From Paraburkholderia acidipaludis NBRC 101816 (lineage in GTDB: Bacteria > Pseudomonadota > Gammaproteobacteria > Burkholderiales > Burkholderiaceae): DNA of 64,000 nt. The stretch is from NCBI RefSeq assembly GCF_000684975.1, contig NZ_BAXZ01000022.1, positions 66,866-130,865 of the forward strand, in the 5' to 3' direction. A program made the translations under genes and the position numbers. The notes beneath the pieces are model-generated. The model did not search any database. It saw only the letters and a list, made by a program, of their open reading frames with translations, and was not told where the DNA came from. Below, in pieces: positions 19,029 to 27,252 of this stretch (positions are counted from its first letter, which is position 1; every line of letters begins with the position of its first letter).

Positions 19029-20267
19029 ATGGCGACACCCAAAACGGCAATGGTCGCGTCAACCGAGCGAGAGGCCGCACATCGGTGGAAAGTGCTTGGC
19101 GTAGGCGTCGCGGCGAACGCGAGCTTCTCGGCGGCTGCAGCCGGAATTCCCACCACGGCGGTCTGGCTGCGCTCCGGTTATCACCTGAGCACGGCCGAAC
19201 TAGGTCTTGCGCTTGGATCGATGGGGCTCGGCGTCGCGCTTTCAGAATTGCCGTGGGGCATCCTGACCGATCGCTGGGGTGATCGCCCCGTGCTGCTCAC
19301 TGGCCTGCTCAGCACCGCAGCAACGCTCGTGGCGATGGCGTGGCTCGTCGCACCGTCCACTGCGGGAGTACCCACTCTCGGCTGGTTGGTGATGGCTATG
19401 TGTCTCGTCGGCCTGTTGGGCGGCAGCGTGAACGGATCGAGCGGACGAGCGGTGATGGCTTGGTTCCGCGATGGAGAGCGAGGGCTCGCAATGAGTATCC
19501 GGCAGACCGCCGTGCCGCTCGGCGGCGGCCTCGGCGCGCTGATACTGCCGTGGCTCGCGGCAGCACATGGATTTGCAATGGTGTACGGTGTACTGGCTGC
19601 GATGTGTGCGGTATCGGCGGCGTTCGCGTGGCGCTGGCTGCACGAGCCGTCGTTCGCGAGCACTACGCCGGCCGGCCATCCCACTTCACCGCAGGCGGTA
19701 CCGTTACGCGATGCGCAGATCTGGCGGGTCGTGCTGGGTATCGGCATTCTGTGCGCGCCGCAATTTGCCGTGCTGACCTTTGCCACCGTGTTTCTGCACG
19801 ACCTCGCGCATCTCGGCATCGGTACGATTTCGGTAACGATGGTCGTCGTGCAGCTAGGCGCAATGGTGATGCGAGTGTGGAGCGGGCGTTTTACCGATCG
19901 CCGTGGAAACCGACGTGCTTTTTTGCGTGGCTCGACGCTGGTCGCCATGGCATCATTCATCGCGCTTGCATTGGCGGTGCATATATCACTCGGTGCCATG
20001 ACTCTGGCGGCGATGATCGCAATCGCAGGAATTTGCGTGTCGGCATGGCATGGCGTGGCCTATACGGAACTTGCGACGCTCGCCGGCATGTCGCGCGCCG
20101 GCACTGCGCTCGGCATGGCAAACACGGTGGTCTACGTCGGCCTCTTTCTCACACCGCTCACGATCCCCCACCTGCTTGTGGCAGGATCGTGGGCAGGCGT
20201 GTGGTTCGCGGCCGGTCTGTGCGCGCTCGTCGCATATCCGTTGTTTCCAGGACCCTTGCAGATCTGA
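19029..20267 (+). CDS. MFS transporter
   Basis: A 412-residue major facilitator with 12 predicted membrane helices. The loop 2-3 motif GILTDRWGDRPVLL and a glycine-rich TM4-5 region are visible. The substrate is not clear; the sequence resembles the cyanate/2-nitroimidazole (CynX/YybF-like) branch only loosely. It is divergent from a LysR regulator that probably responds to the same compound. The pair is bounded by the two copies of the 20-bp repeat. Confidence 0.82.
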   Translation: MATPKTAMVASTEREAAHRWKVLGVGVAANASFSAAAAGIPTTAVWLRSGYHLSTAELGLALGSMGLGVALSELPWGILTDRWGDRPVLLTGLLSTAATLVAMAWLVAPSTAGVPTLGWLVMAMCLVGLLGGSVNGSSGRAVMAWFRDGERGLAMSIRQTAVPLGGGLGALILPWLAAAHGFAMVYGVLAAMCAVSAAFAWRWLHEPSFASTTPAGHPTSPQAVPLRDAQIWRVVLGIGILCAPQFAVLTFATVFLHDLAHLGIGTISVTMVVVQLGAMVMRVWSGRFTDRRGNRRAFLRGSTLVAMASFIALALAVHISLGAMTLAAMIAIAGICVSAWHGVAYTELATLAGMSRAGTALGMANTVVYVGLFLTPLTIPHLLVAGSWAGVWFAAGLCALVAYPLFPGPLQI

Positions 20268-20539
20268 ACTGGAATACATCAGCCTTATGCAAGGAGGCCA
20301 GCCTTACCCGCACGGCGGCAGTAATGCTAGTTCTTGAAGCGCAAACGATCGATAAGAACGACCGCTATCTGGACCTTTGAAAGACCGCTCCAAGTCGACG
20401 AATTATGCTTTTTTCATGAGATCCGCACCCGAGAAAATCATCGTGCCTGGTTGTGGGGCGCAGTGCGGCCACTTTGAGCCGTTCGACGCCGCCGCGTAAA
20501 CCGTTGACAATCACAGATCGTGGATACGCACCGAACAGC

Positions 20540-21109
20540 ATGAGCGCAATCAAACTGCTTAGACCCACGATCGCATTGCTGCCGAGCTACGTTTCAGCGC
20601 TTGAGGCCGGATGGTCTCCTGACAACGTCCGCAAAGAGGTCGCTGCGCGTGAGCAATTACATGCTATTGAAGTTGACGCTGAGCGATTCGTGGATGGACT
20701 GGATGATCCGACTGCATCAGGTGGTCCAATTCCTTTACCCGATGGCTCGACAGTCGCGCGGCTCCCAAGCATCGTCCGCTGGATTTGGGACGATGAATTG
20801 AGCGGCGCGATCGGATTTCGTTGGCAGACCGGAACCGCTGAATTGCCATCTTATGTGCTCGGACATATCGGCTTCTCAGTTGTGCCGTGGAAGAGGGGCA
20901 AGGGCTACGCCAAGCAAGCGCTCAGTTTGATGCTGGGCGCAGCAAAGCTACAAGGTCTGCCCTACGTCGAGCTGACAGTTGATCCGGAGAATATTGCCTC
21001 GCAGAAGGTCATCGCAGCGTGCAATGGTGGATTGATCGAGCGCTTCAGAAAAACGGCAGCCTATGGATTCGCAGAGACGCTTCGCTATCGAATTGAGCTA
21101 AACGACTGA
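20540..21109 (+). CDS. GNAT-family N-acetyltransferase
   Basis: A 189-residue GNAT protein. The acetyl-CoA loop VVPWKRGKGYAKQAL (Q/R-x-x-G-x-G/A type) is clear around residue 120, followed by the ENIASQKVIAACNGG motif common in the family. The ATG at 20540 starts the conserved N-terminus. Acceptor unknown. The 272 bp before it show no gene. The right copy of the 20-bp repeat begins 7 bp after its stop. Confidence 0.82.
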   Translation: MSAIKLLRPTIALLPSYVSALEAGWSPDNVRKEVAAREQLHAIEVDAERFVDGLDDPTASGGPIPLPDGSTVARLPSIVRWIWDDELSGAIGFRWQTGTAELPSYVLGHIGFSVVPWKRGKGYAKQALSLMLGAAKLQGLPYVELTVDPENIASQKVIAACNGGLIERFRKTAAYGFAETLRYRIELND

Positions 21110-21538
21110 GCAACCTGTCGGACCTTGTTCGGCCATTAAGAGGCGTTCGCCACGCGTGTCGACCAGACGCTCAGGCGGCATCTCAACCGCCGAGAACGGA
21201 CGTCCTGCTAGCGCACATGCTTGAACCGGCGCTGCCCCCGTGCCAAGGAGTTTGCGAGTTGGACGCGCCACTAACTCGCGCACAGCGGCACCCGTGATGC
21301 CGCGCCGTGAAATTCACATTGTCGACGAGAGAGCGAAGACTCGTTTTCGCGTCGTCCAGGTCCACGAGCAGACGAATCGCCCGCTCGCAATACGCGATGC
21401 ATCAGGTGTGACGGTGATTCTGTGAGTCGTCCGATTTAGAAGCCTGACGCGCAACTGTGCTTCGCCTATGCGGCAGGGCTAGCGTTGGAGCAACGATCGC
21501 TGCCAGTCTTGGCATCAACCCTCGCTGGCACGCGAACG
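21110..21538. other. Non-coding stretch with short broken frames
   Basis: About 430 bp between the GNAT gene and the Rrf2 gene. It begins with the right copy of the 20-bp repeat. Short frames on both strands (for example 21240-21425) have no recognisable domain or good ribosome site. The DNA may be a decayed gene, but nothing can be named. Confidence 0.5.
21116..21135 (+). repeat. 20-bp direct repeat, right copy
   Basis: TGTCGGACCTTGTTCGGCCA matches 17911-17930 at 19 of 20 positions in the same orientation. The two copies are 3.2 kb apart and enclose a LysR gene, an MFS gene and a GNAT gene. The similarity stops at once on both sides. Confidence 0.7.
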
Positions 21539-22003
21539 TCACCGACTCGTCGACCGGGACCGGCGCTTCGTCGACGTTGACCTGGACGTGGAGGCTTCGA
21601 AGTCGCGCGCGAGCATCGCGATGGTGACTTTCGCGAATCTCGCGAGCATGACGGTCTCGGCTTCCTGGAGCGTCTCTGAAAGTTGCGCATTCACCGCCTG
21701 TTCGACAAGACATTCCGGGTGATCGTGCGAAACGAGGTCCGAGAAAAGCGGCGGTTCACCGACTGCGCGATAGACGTCCAATAACGTAATGTTCTCAAGC
21801 GGTTTGCCCAATACCCATCCGCCGCCGTGCCCCTTTTCTGACGTGACATAACCCATGTCGCGCAGACCGCCAAACAAGCGTCTAACAACGACGGCATTCG
21901 TATCCAGCATCTTGCCGAGCGCTTCGGAAGTCAACGGGCCATCCGCATACTTCAGGTGAATCAGCGCGTGCAGGACCCGTGATATGCGGCTATCGGTTTT
22001 CAT
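21539..22003 (-). CDS. Rrf2-family transcriptional regulator
   Basis: A 154-residue Rrf2 protein. The winged helix-turn-helix (about residues 8-65) has the pattern LTSEALGKMLDTNAVVVRRL and the wing GYVTSEKGHGGGWVLGKPL. It lacks the three-cysteine cluster of IscR/NsrR; one cysteine (HPECLVEQAV) remains, so it is of the YwnA-like type, often redox- or electrophile-sensing. The last 15 residues are a low-complexity Ser/Arg tail that may reflect a slipped 3' end. It is divergent from a thioredoxin-reductase-like gene, a recurrent pairing, with a clear operator between them. Confidence 0.87.
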   Translation of the reverse strand: MKTDSRISRVLHALIHLKYADGPLTSEALGKMLDTNAVVVRRLFGGLRDMGYVTSEKGHGGGWVLGKPLENITLLDVYRAVGEPPLFSDLVSHDHPECLVEQAVNAQLSETLQEAETVMLARFAKVTIAMLARDFEASTSRSTSTKRRSRSTSR

Positions 22004-22033
22004 CCTGGGGGACTATCTCATGAAACATTTGGA

Positions 22034-22069
22034 GTTGCGTGATAGTGTAGCACGGCGCTATCATGCAAC
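22034..22069. promoter_or_regulatory. Rrf2 operator between divergent genes
   Basis: GTTGCGTGATAG (22034-22045) and CTATCATGCAAC (22058-22069) form an inverted repeat matching at 11 of 12 positions around a 12-bp spacer. TTGCGT (22035-22040) and TATCAT (22059-22064) 18 bp apart can serve as the rightward promoter, and the mirror elements as the leftward one. Binding would therefore close both promoters. Confidence 0.7.
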
Positions 22070-22099
22070 CAGACAAGTTACTTGAGAAGGAGGAAACCT

Positions 22100-23005
22100 A
22101 TGTCAGCACATTACGATGTCATCGTGATCGGTGGCAGCTTCGCCGGTCTTTCCGCCGCGATGCAACTGGTGCGCGCGAGACGGCGTGTACTGGTGCTTGA
22201 TGACAGGCGTCCACGCAATCGCTTCGCACCACACTCGCATGGGTTCCTCGGACAGGATGGCAAGGCGCCAGCCGAGATCATCGGCGAAGCGACAGCCCAA
22301 CTGGCGGCGTATCCGACCGCACGGATCGTCGCGAGGGAAGCCAGCACGGCAGAACGTATCGGTGATCGATTTTTCGTCACACAAGGCGATGGGAGCACTT
22401 TGAGCGCGGATCGCCTGATTCTCGCCACGGGCGTTCGCGACGAACTACCGTCCGTACCCGGCCTTGAAGAGCGATGGGGACTTTCAGTACTGCATTGTCC
22501 ATACTGCCACGGCTACGAAGTAGGAGACAAACGGCTCGGCGTTCTGGCGACACACGCGCTTTCAGTCCATCAGGCGATGCTCGTTTCTGATTGGGGACCG
22601 ACGACATGGTTCACGCAAGGCATCGTCCAACCGACGCCCGAAGAGGCTGCTCTGTTCGACACCCGTAACGTGCTCATCGAGCGGACGCCCGTCATCGAAA
22701 TAATCGGAGCTTCCCCCAACATAACCGGATTGCGTCTCGCCGATGACCGGGTCGTCGCTATCGATGCACTCTTCGTCGCGCCCCGGACGCGAATGGCGAA
22801 CCCACTCGCGACACAGCTCGGATGCGCGTTCGAAGAAGGGCCGATGGGCCCCGTTATCCGTGTGGACGAATGGAAGCAGACGAGCGTGCCGGGCGTGTTT
22901 GCCGCCGGTGACGCTTCGAGTACCTGGACAAACGCGACGTTCGCATCGGCCGCGGGCGTTGCGGCAGGCGTCGCAGCTCATCGTTCACTCATCTTCGGAT
23001 TGTAA
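22100..23005 (+). CDS. FAD/NAD(P)-dependent oxidoreductase, thioredoxin-reductase-like
   Basis: A 301-residue flavoprotein of the thioredoxin reductase fold: FAD motif VIGGSFAGLSAAMQL at residues 8-22, a redox CxxC in LHCPYCHGYEVG near residue 138, and the C-terminal FAD segment GVFAAGDASS. The NAD(P)-binding glycine motif in the middle is weak (RLGVLATHA), so electron donor is uncertain. AAGGAGGAAA precedes ATG 22100. Divergent Rrf2 regulator and shared operator indicate control by that regulator, probably in response to oxidative or electrophile stress. Confidence 0.87.
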   Translation: MSAHYDVIVIGGSFAGLSAAMQLVRARRRVLVLDDRRPRNRFAPHSHGFLGQDGKAPAEIIGEATAQLAAYPTARIVAREASTAERIGDRFFVTQGDGSTLSADRLILATGVRDELPSVPGLEERWGLSVLHCPYCHGYEVGDKRLGVLATHALSVHQAMLVSDWGPTTWFTQGIVQPTPEEAALFDTRNVLIERTPVIEIIGASPNITGLRLADDRVVAIDALFVAPRTRMANPLATQLGCAFEEGPMGPVIRVDEWKQTSVPGVFAAGDASSTWTNATFASAAGVAAGVAAHRSLIFGL

Positions 23006-23313
23006 GCGGTGAAGCCGATTGCTGCCGCTGCACCTCTTGAGGCGAAGCGCTCGCCAGGCAGCCTTCCGCTGCCCACGTCCGTCGAACAGTGCCGCGAGGA
23101 AGTGTGGCTGCAGCCGCGCATTTCTGGTCAGCCTGCATAAGGATCGCCGGGGTAAGTGGCGAACGGCAGTTGCACCTTGGGAAGAGACATAAGACCAGCT
23201 CGATACTGAGCGGCTGAGATGGGTCGTCTACGGTCTGCAGCATCGGGCAGTAGGTGGCCACCAGAAAAGCGGTATCCGTATAATCAAGCCAGATATCGAT
23301 AGAAGATCGCAAT
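23006..23313. other. Intergenic, no gene supported
   Basis: About 308 bp between the oxidoreductase and the truncated GFA gene. A minus-strand frame runs across it and the GFA gene but has no recognisable domain. The missing 5' part of the GFA gene is not found here in any frame. Confidence 0.5.
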
Positions 23314-23652
23314 ATGAACATTCCTTTCTCAAGCGGGTGTGCATGTGGCGCTCCTTTTGCGTCAGGCGTCACCGTCATGACCGCCGATCTTGAGATCATT
23401 GGCACACCGAAAACATACGCCGTTCGCGCAAGTAGTGGCAGTCTCACAACTCGCAGTTTTTGCCCTGACTGTGGCACTCCTTTATTCACGCAAAGCGAAG
23501 CTTATTCACAAGTCACTTCTATCCGGTTTCCCTCGCTGGACGACACCTTGGACTTCAAGCCAACCCTGGACATATATACCGCGAGTGCGCAGCAGTGGGC
23601 GTGCCTTGATCAGAATTCCGCACTTTCCCCAGTCGCCCCAGCAGTCAAATGA
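23314..23652 (+). pseudogene. N-terminally truncated GFA-family (CENP-V/GFA) protein
   Basis: The 112-residue frame matches the C-terminal two-thirds of glutathione-dependent formaldehyde-activating-like (GFA) proteins: APFASGVTV, the second zinc motif SFCPDCGTPLF, and the end region LDIYTASAQQW. The family's first zinc motif (CxCG ... CHCxxC) should precede this and is absent; only SGCACGAPF remains at the start. Without the first cysteine set the zinc sites cannot be complete, so the gene is probably broken. There is no clear ribosome site before ATG 23314. Confidence 0.65.
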
Positions 23653-23874
23653 AGTTGATGCCTAATCAGGGTCTCCGCTGAACGGTCTCAGGTTTTGGTC
23701 CGATGGCGATCAACGTTGGCTTGCCGGTGTCGGCTTAGGGCCGACCACCGAAGGTTTCGGCGGCCGGCTGAGTAAGTCACCTGTCCGGTTTCTCTGGGTT
23801 GTCGCGCGGGGCGCAAGCGTCGCTATCCCGGAAGCGATATTTCGGCGCTCGCTCCGATAAGCCATAAAGAGACA

Positions 23875-23906
23875 AAGGGCGCAGCGGTTTGAACCGCTGC
23901 GCCCTT
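23875..23906 (-). terminator. Terminator after hpnH
   Basis: A perfect 15-bp inverted repeat (23875-23889 and 23892-23906) lies 34 bp past the hpnH stop. On the minus strand a T-rich tail follows. It probably ends the ispH-hpnH transcript. The remaining DNA from 23653 shows no gene. Confidence 0.75.
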
Positions 23907-23939
23907 CGAGGCAAGACGTTGGCGAGTGTCAGCCTGCCA

Positions 23940-25091
23940 TCACCCCGCCGCGACCGTAGCCGGCTTCTTCGTCTTGGCTGCGTTCTTGATCTCTTCGAGC
24001 TTGATCTCGACGTGGCGCGAGAACACGTATTCGGCCGGACGCGCACCTTCAAGCGGGATGTCCTTCGCGAACGCGCCCGTCGTGCGCGGGCCCGAGAGGG
24101 CGATGCGCGCAGCCTTCAGCGGATGCGCAACCGTGTCCATCACGGCCGTCGCCTCGAAGCCGCAGTGGACCATGCAGTCCGCGCACTTCTCGTACTTGCC
24201 CGTGCCGTACTTGTCCCAGTCGGTGGTTTCCATCAGTTCCTTGAAGGTCTTCACATAACCTTCGCCGACCAGATAGCACGGCTTCTGCCAGCCGAACACC
24301 GTGCGCGCCGGGTTGCCCCACGGCGTGCATTCGTAGGTCTGGTTGCCGGCCAGGAAGTCGAGGAACAGGCTCGACTGGCTGAACGACCACTTCTTGCCGT
24401 TGTTGCCGCGCTTGAAGATTTCGCGGAACAGGTTCTTCGTCTTGTCGCGGTTCAGGAAGTGCTGCTGGTCCGGTGCGCGCTCATACGCATAGCCCGGCGA
24501 CACCGTGATGCCGTCCACGCCGATCTCGCCCACCGTGTCGAAGAACTTCGCCACGCGCTCGGGCACGGCGTCGTTGAACAGCGTGCAGTTGATGTTCACG
24601 CGGAAACCGCGGCGCTTGGCTTCCTTGATGGCCGCGACGGCCTTGTCGTACACGCCTTCCTGCGAGACCGAGTGGTCGTGCGCCTCGCGGTCGCCGTCAA
24701 GGTGGACCGACCAGACGAAGTACGGGTTCGGCTCGTAGTCGTCCATCTTCTTTTCCATGAGCAGCGCGTTCGTGCAGAGATACACGAACTTCTTGCGCGC
24801 CATGATGCCCTTCACGATCTGCGGCATTTCCTTGTGCAGGAGCGGCTCGCCGCCTGCGATGGAAACGACCGGCGCGCCGCACTCGTCCACGGCTTCGAGA
24901 CATTCCTGCAGCGAGAGGCGCTGGTTCAGGATGGGATCCGGATAGTCGATCTTGCCGCAGCCGTTGCAGGCCAGATTGCAGCGGAACAGCGGCTCGAGCA
25001 TGAGCGCGAGCGGATAGCGTTTGTTGCCGCCGAAATGCTGGCGGAAGATGTACGCGCCAACGCGGACTTTTTGTAGCAGCGGAATAGACAA
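23940..25091 (-). CDS. hpnH: Adenosyl-hopene transferase HpnH (radical SAM)
   Basis: A 383-residue B12-binding-like radical SAM enzyme that joins the 5'-deoxyadenosyl group of SAM to diploptene, giving adenosylhopane, the first step to C35 bacteriohopanepolyols. The [4Fe-4S] cluster motif is FRCNLACNGCGKIDYP (CxxxCxxC, about residue 33). Length fits the family. It lies 12 bp after ispH on the same strand, with AGGAGG before its start, forming an isoprenoid/hopanoid pair that recurs in Burkholderia. hpnA, hpnB and hpnC are close by. Confidence 0.95.
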   Translation of the reverse strand: MSIPLLQKVRVGAYIFRQHFGGNKRYPLALMLEPLFRCNLACNGCGKIDYPDPILNQRLSLQECLEAVDECGAPVVSIAGGEPLLHKEMPQIVKGIMARKKFVYLCTNALLMEKKMDDYEPNPYFVWSVHLDGDREAHDHSVSQEGVYDKAVAAIKEAKRRGFRVNINCTLFNDAVPERVAKFFDTVGEIGVDGITVSPGYAYERAPDQQHFLNRDKTKNLFREIFKRGNNGKKWSFSQSSLFLDFLAGNQTYECTPWGNPARTVFGWQKPCYLVGEGYVKTFKELMETTDWDKYGTGKYEKCADCMVHCGFEATAVMDTVAHPLKAARIALSGPRTTGAFAKDIPLEGARPAEYVFSRHVEIKLEEIKNAAKTKKPATVAAG

Positions 25092-25103
25092 AGTGTGTCC
25101 TCC

Positions 25104-26048
25104 TTAAACTTCGCGCGCGACGAGCGGTTGCAAGAGCTTCGACGGCAGCTTGAATTCGACTTTTTCCTCACGGCCCGTCATCGTCGACACCTCGACAGGC
25201 CCCAACGCGCGCAGCGCGTCGATCACGTTCTCGACCATCTCTTCGGGGGCCGAAGCACCCGCCGTCAGGCCGACGGTCGTGACGCCCTCGAACCACTCCG
25301 CCTTCACTTCCGAGCCGTCGGCGACCAGATAGCTCGCCACGCCCGACTCGCTGCCGATCTCGCGCAGGCGGTTCGAGTTCGAACTGTTCGTTGCGCCCAC
25401 CACGAGCAGCACGTCCACTTCGGTCGACAGCTCGCGCACGGCGGCCTGGCGGTTCTGCGTGGCGTAGCAGATGTCGCGCGTGTCCGGGCCGACGATGTCG
25501 GTGAAGCGGTTGACCAGCGCGTCGATGATGCCGCGCGTGTCGTCCACCGAAAGCGTGGTCTGCGTCACGTAAGCGAGCGGCGCGTCGAGCGGCAGATCGA
25601 GCTTCTGCACGTCCGCCTCGCTCTGCACCAGCAGCACGGTGCCCGGAATCTGGCCGATCGTGCCTTCCACTTCCGGATGACCGGCGTGGCCGATCAGGAT
25701 CAGCGTGCGACCCTGGGCAACGTACTGGCGGCCCTGCACATGCACTTTCGTTACGAGCGGGCAGGTGGCGTCGAGCACGTCGAGGCTGCGCTCTTCGGCG
25801 GCGCGTTCAACCGTTTTCGCCACGCCGTGCGCGCTGAAAATCGCGACCGCGCCCTCGGGCACTTCGTCGAGCTCTTCCACGAAACGCGCGCCCTTGTTGC
25901 GCAGATTCTCGACCACATGGCGGTTGTGGACGATTTCGTGGCGGACATAGACGGGCGCGCCGTGCTTCTGCAGTGCGCGATCGACAATCTCGATAGCGCG
26001 GACAACCCCCGCACAAAAGCCGCGGGGTTGGGCAAGGATCACTCGCAT
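25104..26048 (-). CDS. ispH: 4-hydroxy-3-methylbut-2-enyl diphosphate reductase
   Basis: A 314-residue [4Fe-4S] enzyme (LytB) that makes IPP and DMAPP in the last step of the MEP pathway. The three cluster cysteines are visible in RGFCAGVVRAIEIVDR, DATCPLVTKVH and DICYATQNRQ. ATG 26048 opens the conserved N-terminus MRVILAQPRGFCAG; an upstream ATG at 26120 would add a non-conserved 24 residues. Coupling with hpnH suggests this copy serves hopanoid synthesis; Burkholderia often carry a second ispH elsewhere. It is divergent from hpnC, with about 320 bp between them and no gene in that gap. Confidence 0.94.
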   Translation of the reverse strand: MRVILAQPRGFCAGVVRAIEIVDRALQKHGAPVYVRHEIVHNRHVVENLRNKGARFVEELDEVPEGAVAIFSAHGVAKTVERAAEERSLDVLDATCPLVTKVHVQGRQYVAQGRTLILIGHAGHPEVEGTIGQIPGTVLLVQSEADVQKLDLPLDAPLAYVTQTTLSVDDTRGIIDALVNRFTDIVGPDTRDICYATQNRQAAVRELSTEVDVLLVVGATNSSNSNRLREIGSESGVASYLVADGSEVKAEWFEGVTTVGLTAGASAPEEMVENVIDALRALGPVEVSTMTGREEKVEFKLPSKLLQPLVAREV

Positions 26049-26368
26049 AGGGTGGCGAACTCCGACTGGCGCGCTAGCCGAAGAATCCGGTAAAAATGAC
26101 TCGTTCGCCGCGCCCATCATATTAATTTAGGTGCACAAGCCCAGCCGGACCGTGGCCCGAGCGAGACTAAACGCGCATTTTAACCGCTTCGCCAACCGTT
26201 TGCTGTGACACGCACCCGCGGTGCGGCGTGCGCGCGACGCCGGCTGGCCGCGCGCGGGTTATGCCGCAGTGCAGCACAGCGCCGGAACCCTTAAACTAAC
26301 GCGTTCGCTGGGTTCGCACGGCTGGCCGCAAGGCGCCTGCGGACCCGACCCCAATCTGGACGCCCTGG

Positions 26369-27238
26369 ATGGAAGCCGACCATTACGACAATTTTCCGGT
26401 CGCGAGCGTGCTGCTGCCGAAGGCGCTGAGGGCGCCGGTCGGCGTGATCTACCATGTCGCGCGCACCGCCGACGACATCGCTGACGAAGGCGACTGGAGC
26501 CCTGCCGAACGTCACGCGCGTCTCGCGGATTTTCGCGCCGGCCTCGACGCGGTGGCCGGCGGCCGGCCCGCGTCCGTCCATCCCATGCTGTTTGCGAAGC
26601 TTGCCGAAGTGGTGCGGCAGTGCAGGCTGCCGCTCAAGCCGTTCTACGACCTCGTTTCGGCGTTCGGTCAGGACATCGATACGGTGCGCTATGCCAATCG
26701 CCTCGAACTGCTCGACTTCTGCCATCGTTCGGCCAATCCGGTCGGCCATCTGATGCTGCATCTGATCGACGCGGCGACGCCCGAAAACCTGGCCGACTCC
26801 GACACGATCTGCACGGCGCTCCAGTTCATCACCTTCTTGCAGGACGTGAGCGCGGACTGGCGGCGCGGCCGTCTCTACCTGCCGCAGGCCGACCTCGCGC
26901 GCTTCGGCGTGACCGAGGCGCAGATCGCGGCGGGCGTGGTGGACGACGCCTGGCGCAACTTGATGCGCCATGAGGTGGCGTTCGCGCGCTCGCTGATGGC
27001 GAGCGGCGCGCCGCTGGCGCTGCGCGTGCCGGGGCGCTTCGGCCTCGAGCTCGGCAGCGTCGTGCACGGCGGCCTGCGGCTGCTCGAGCGCATCGAGCGC
27101 GCGGGCTACGACGTGTTTCACGAGCGCCACACGCTCGCCCCCTCCGACTGGGCCGTGGTGCTGTGGCGCACGGCGGCCATGTGGCTGTCGCGCCGCACCG
27201 GCGTGCGCGCGCCTTCAATCGAAAGTAACAACGCCTGA
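26369..27238 (+). CDS. hpnC: Hydroxysqualene synthase HpnC
   Basis: A 289-residue trans-isoprenyl diphosphate synthase-fold protein. The N-terminal DHYDNFPVASVLLPKALR and the first aspartate motif ARTADDIADEGD are characteristic of HpnC, which turns presqualene diphosphate into hydroxysqualene in the three-enzyme HpnCDE route to squalene. The second motif is ITFLQDVSADWRRGRLYLP. It lies 14 bp before hpnB on the same strand. hpnD and hpnE are not in this window. Confidence 0.92.
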   Translation: MEADHYDNFPVASVLLPKALRAPVGVIYHVARTADDIADEGDWSPAERHARLADFRAGLDAVAGGRPASVHPMLFAKLAEVVRQCRLPLKPFYDLVSAFGQDIDTVRYANRLELLDFCHRSANPVGHLMLHLIDAATPENLADSDTICTALQFITFLQDVSADWRRGRLYLPQADLARFGVTEAQIAAGVVDDAWRNLMRHEVAFARSLMASGAPLALRVPGRFGLELGSVVHGGLRLLERIERAGYDVFHERHTLAPSDWAVVLWRTAAMWLSRRTGVRAPSIESNNA

Positions 27239-27252
27239 AAGATAACGACGCG

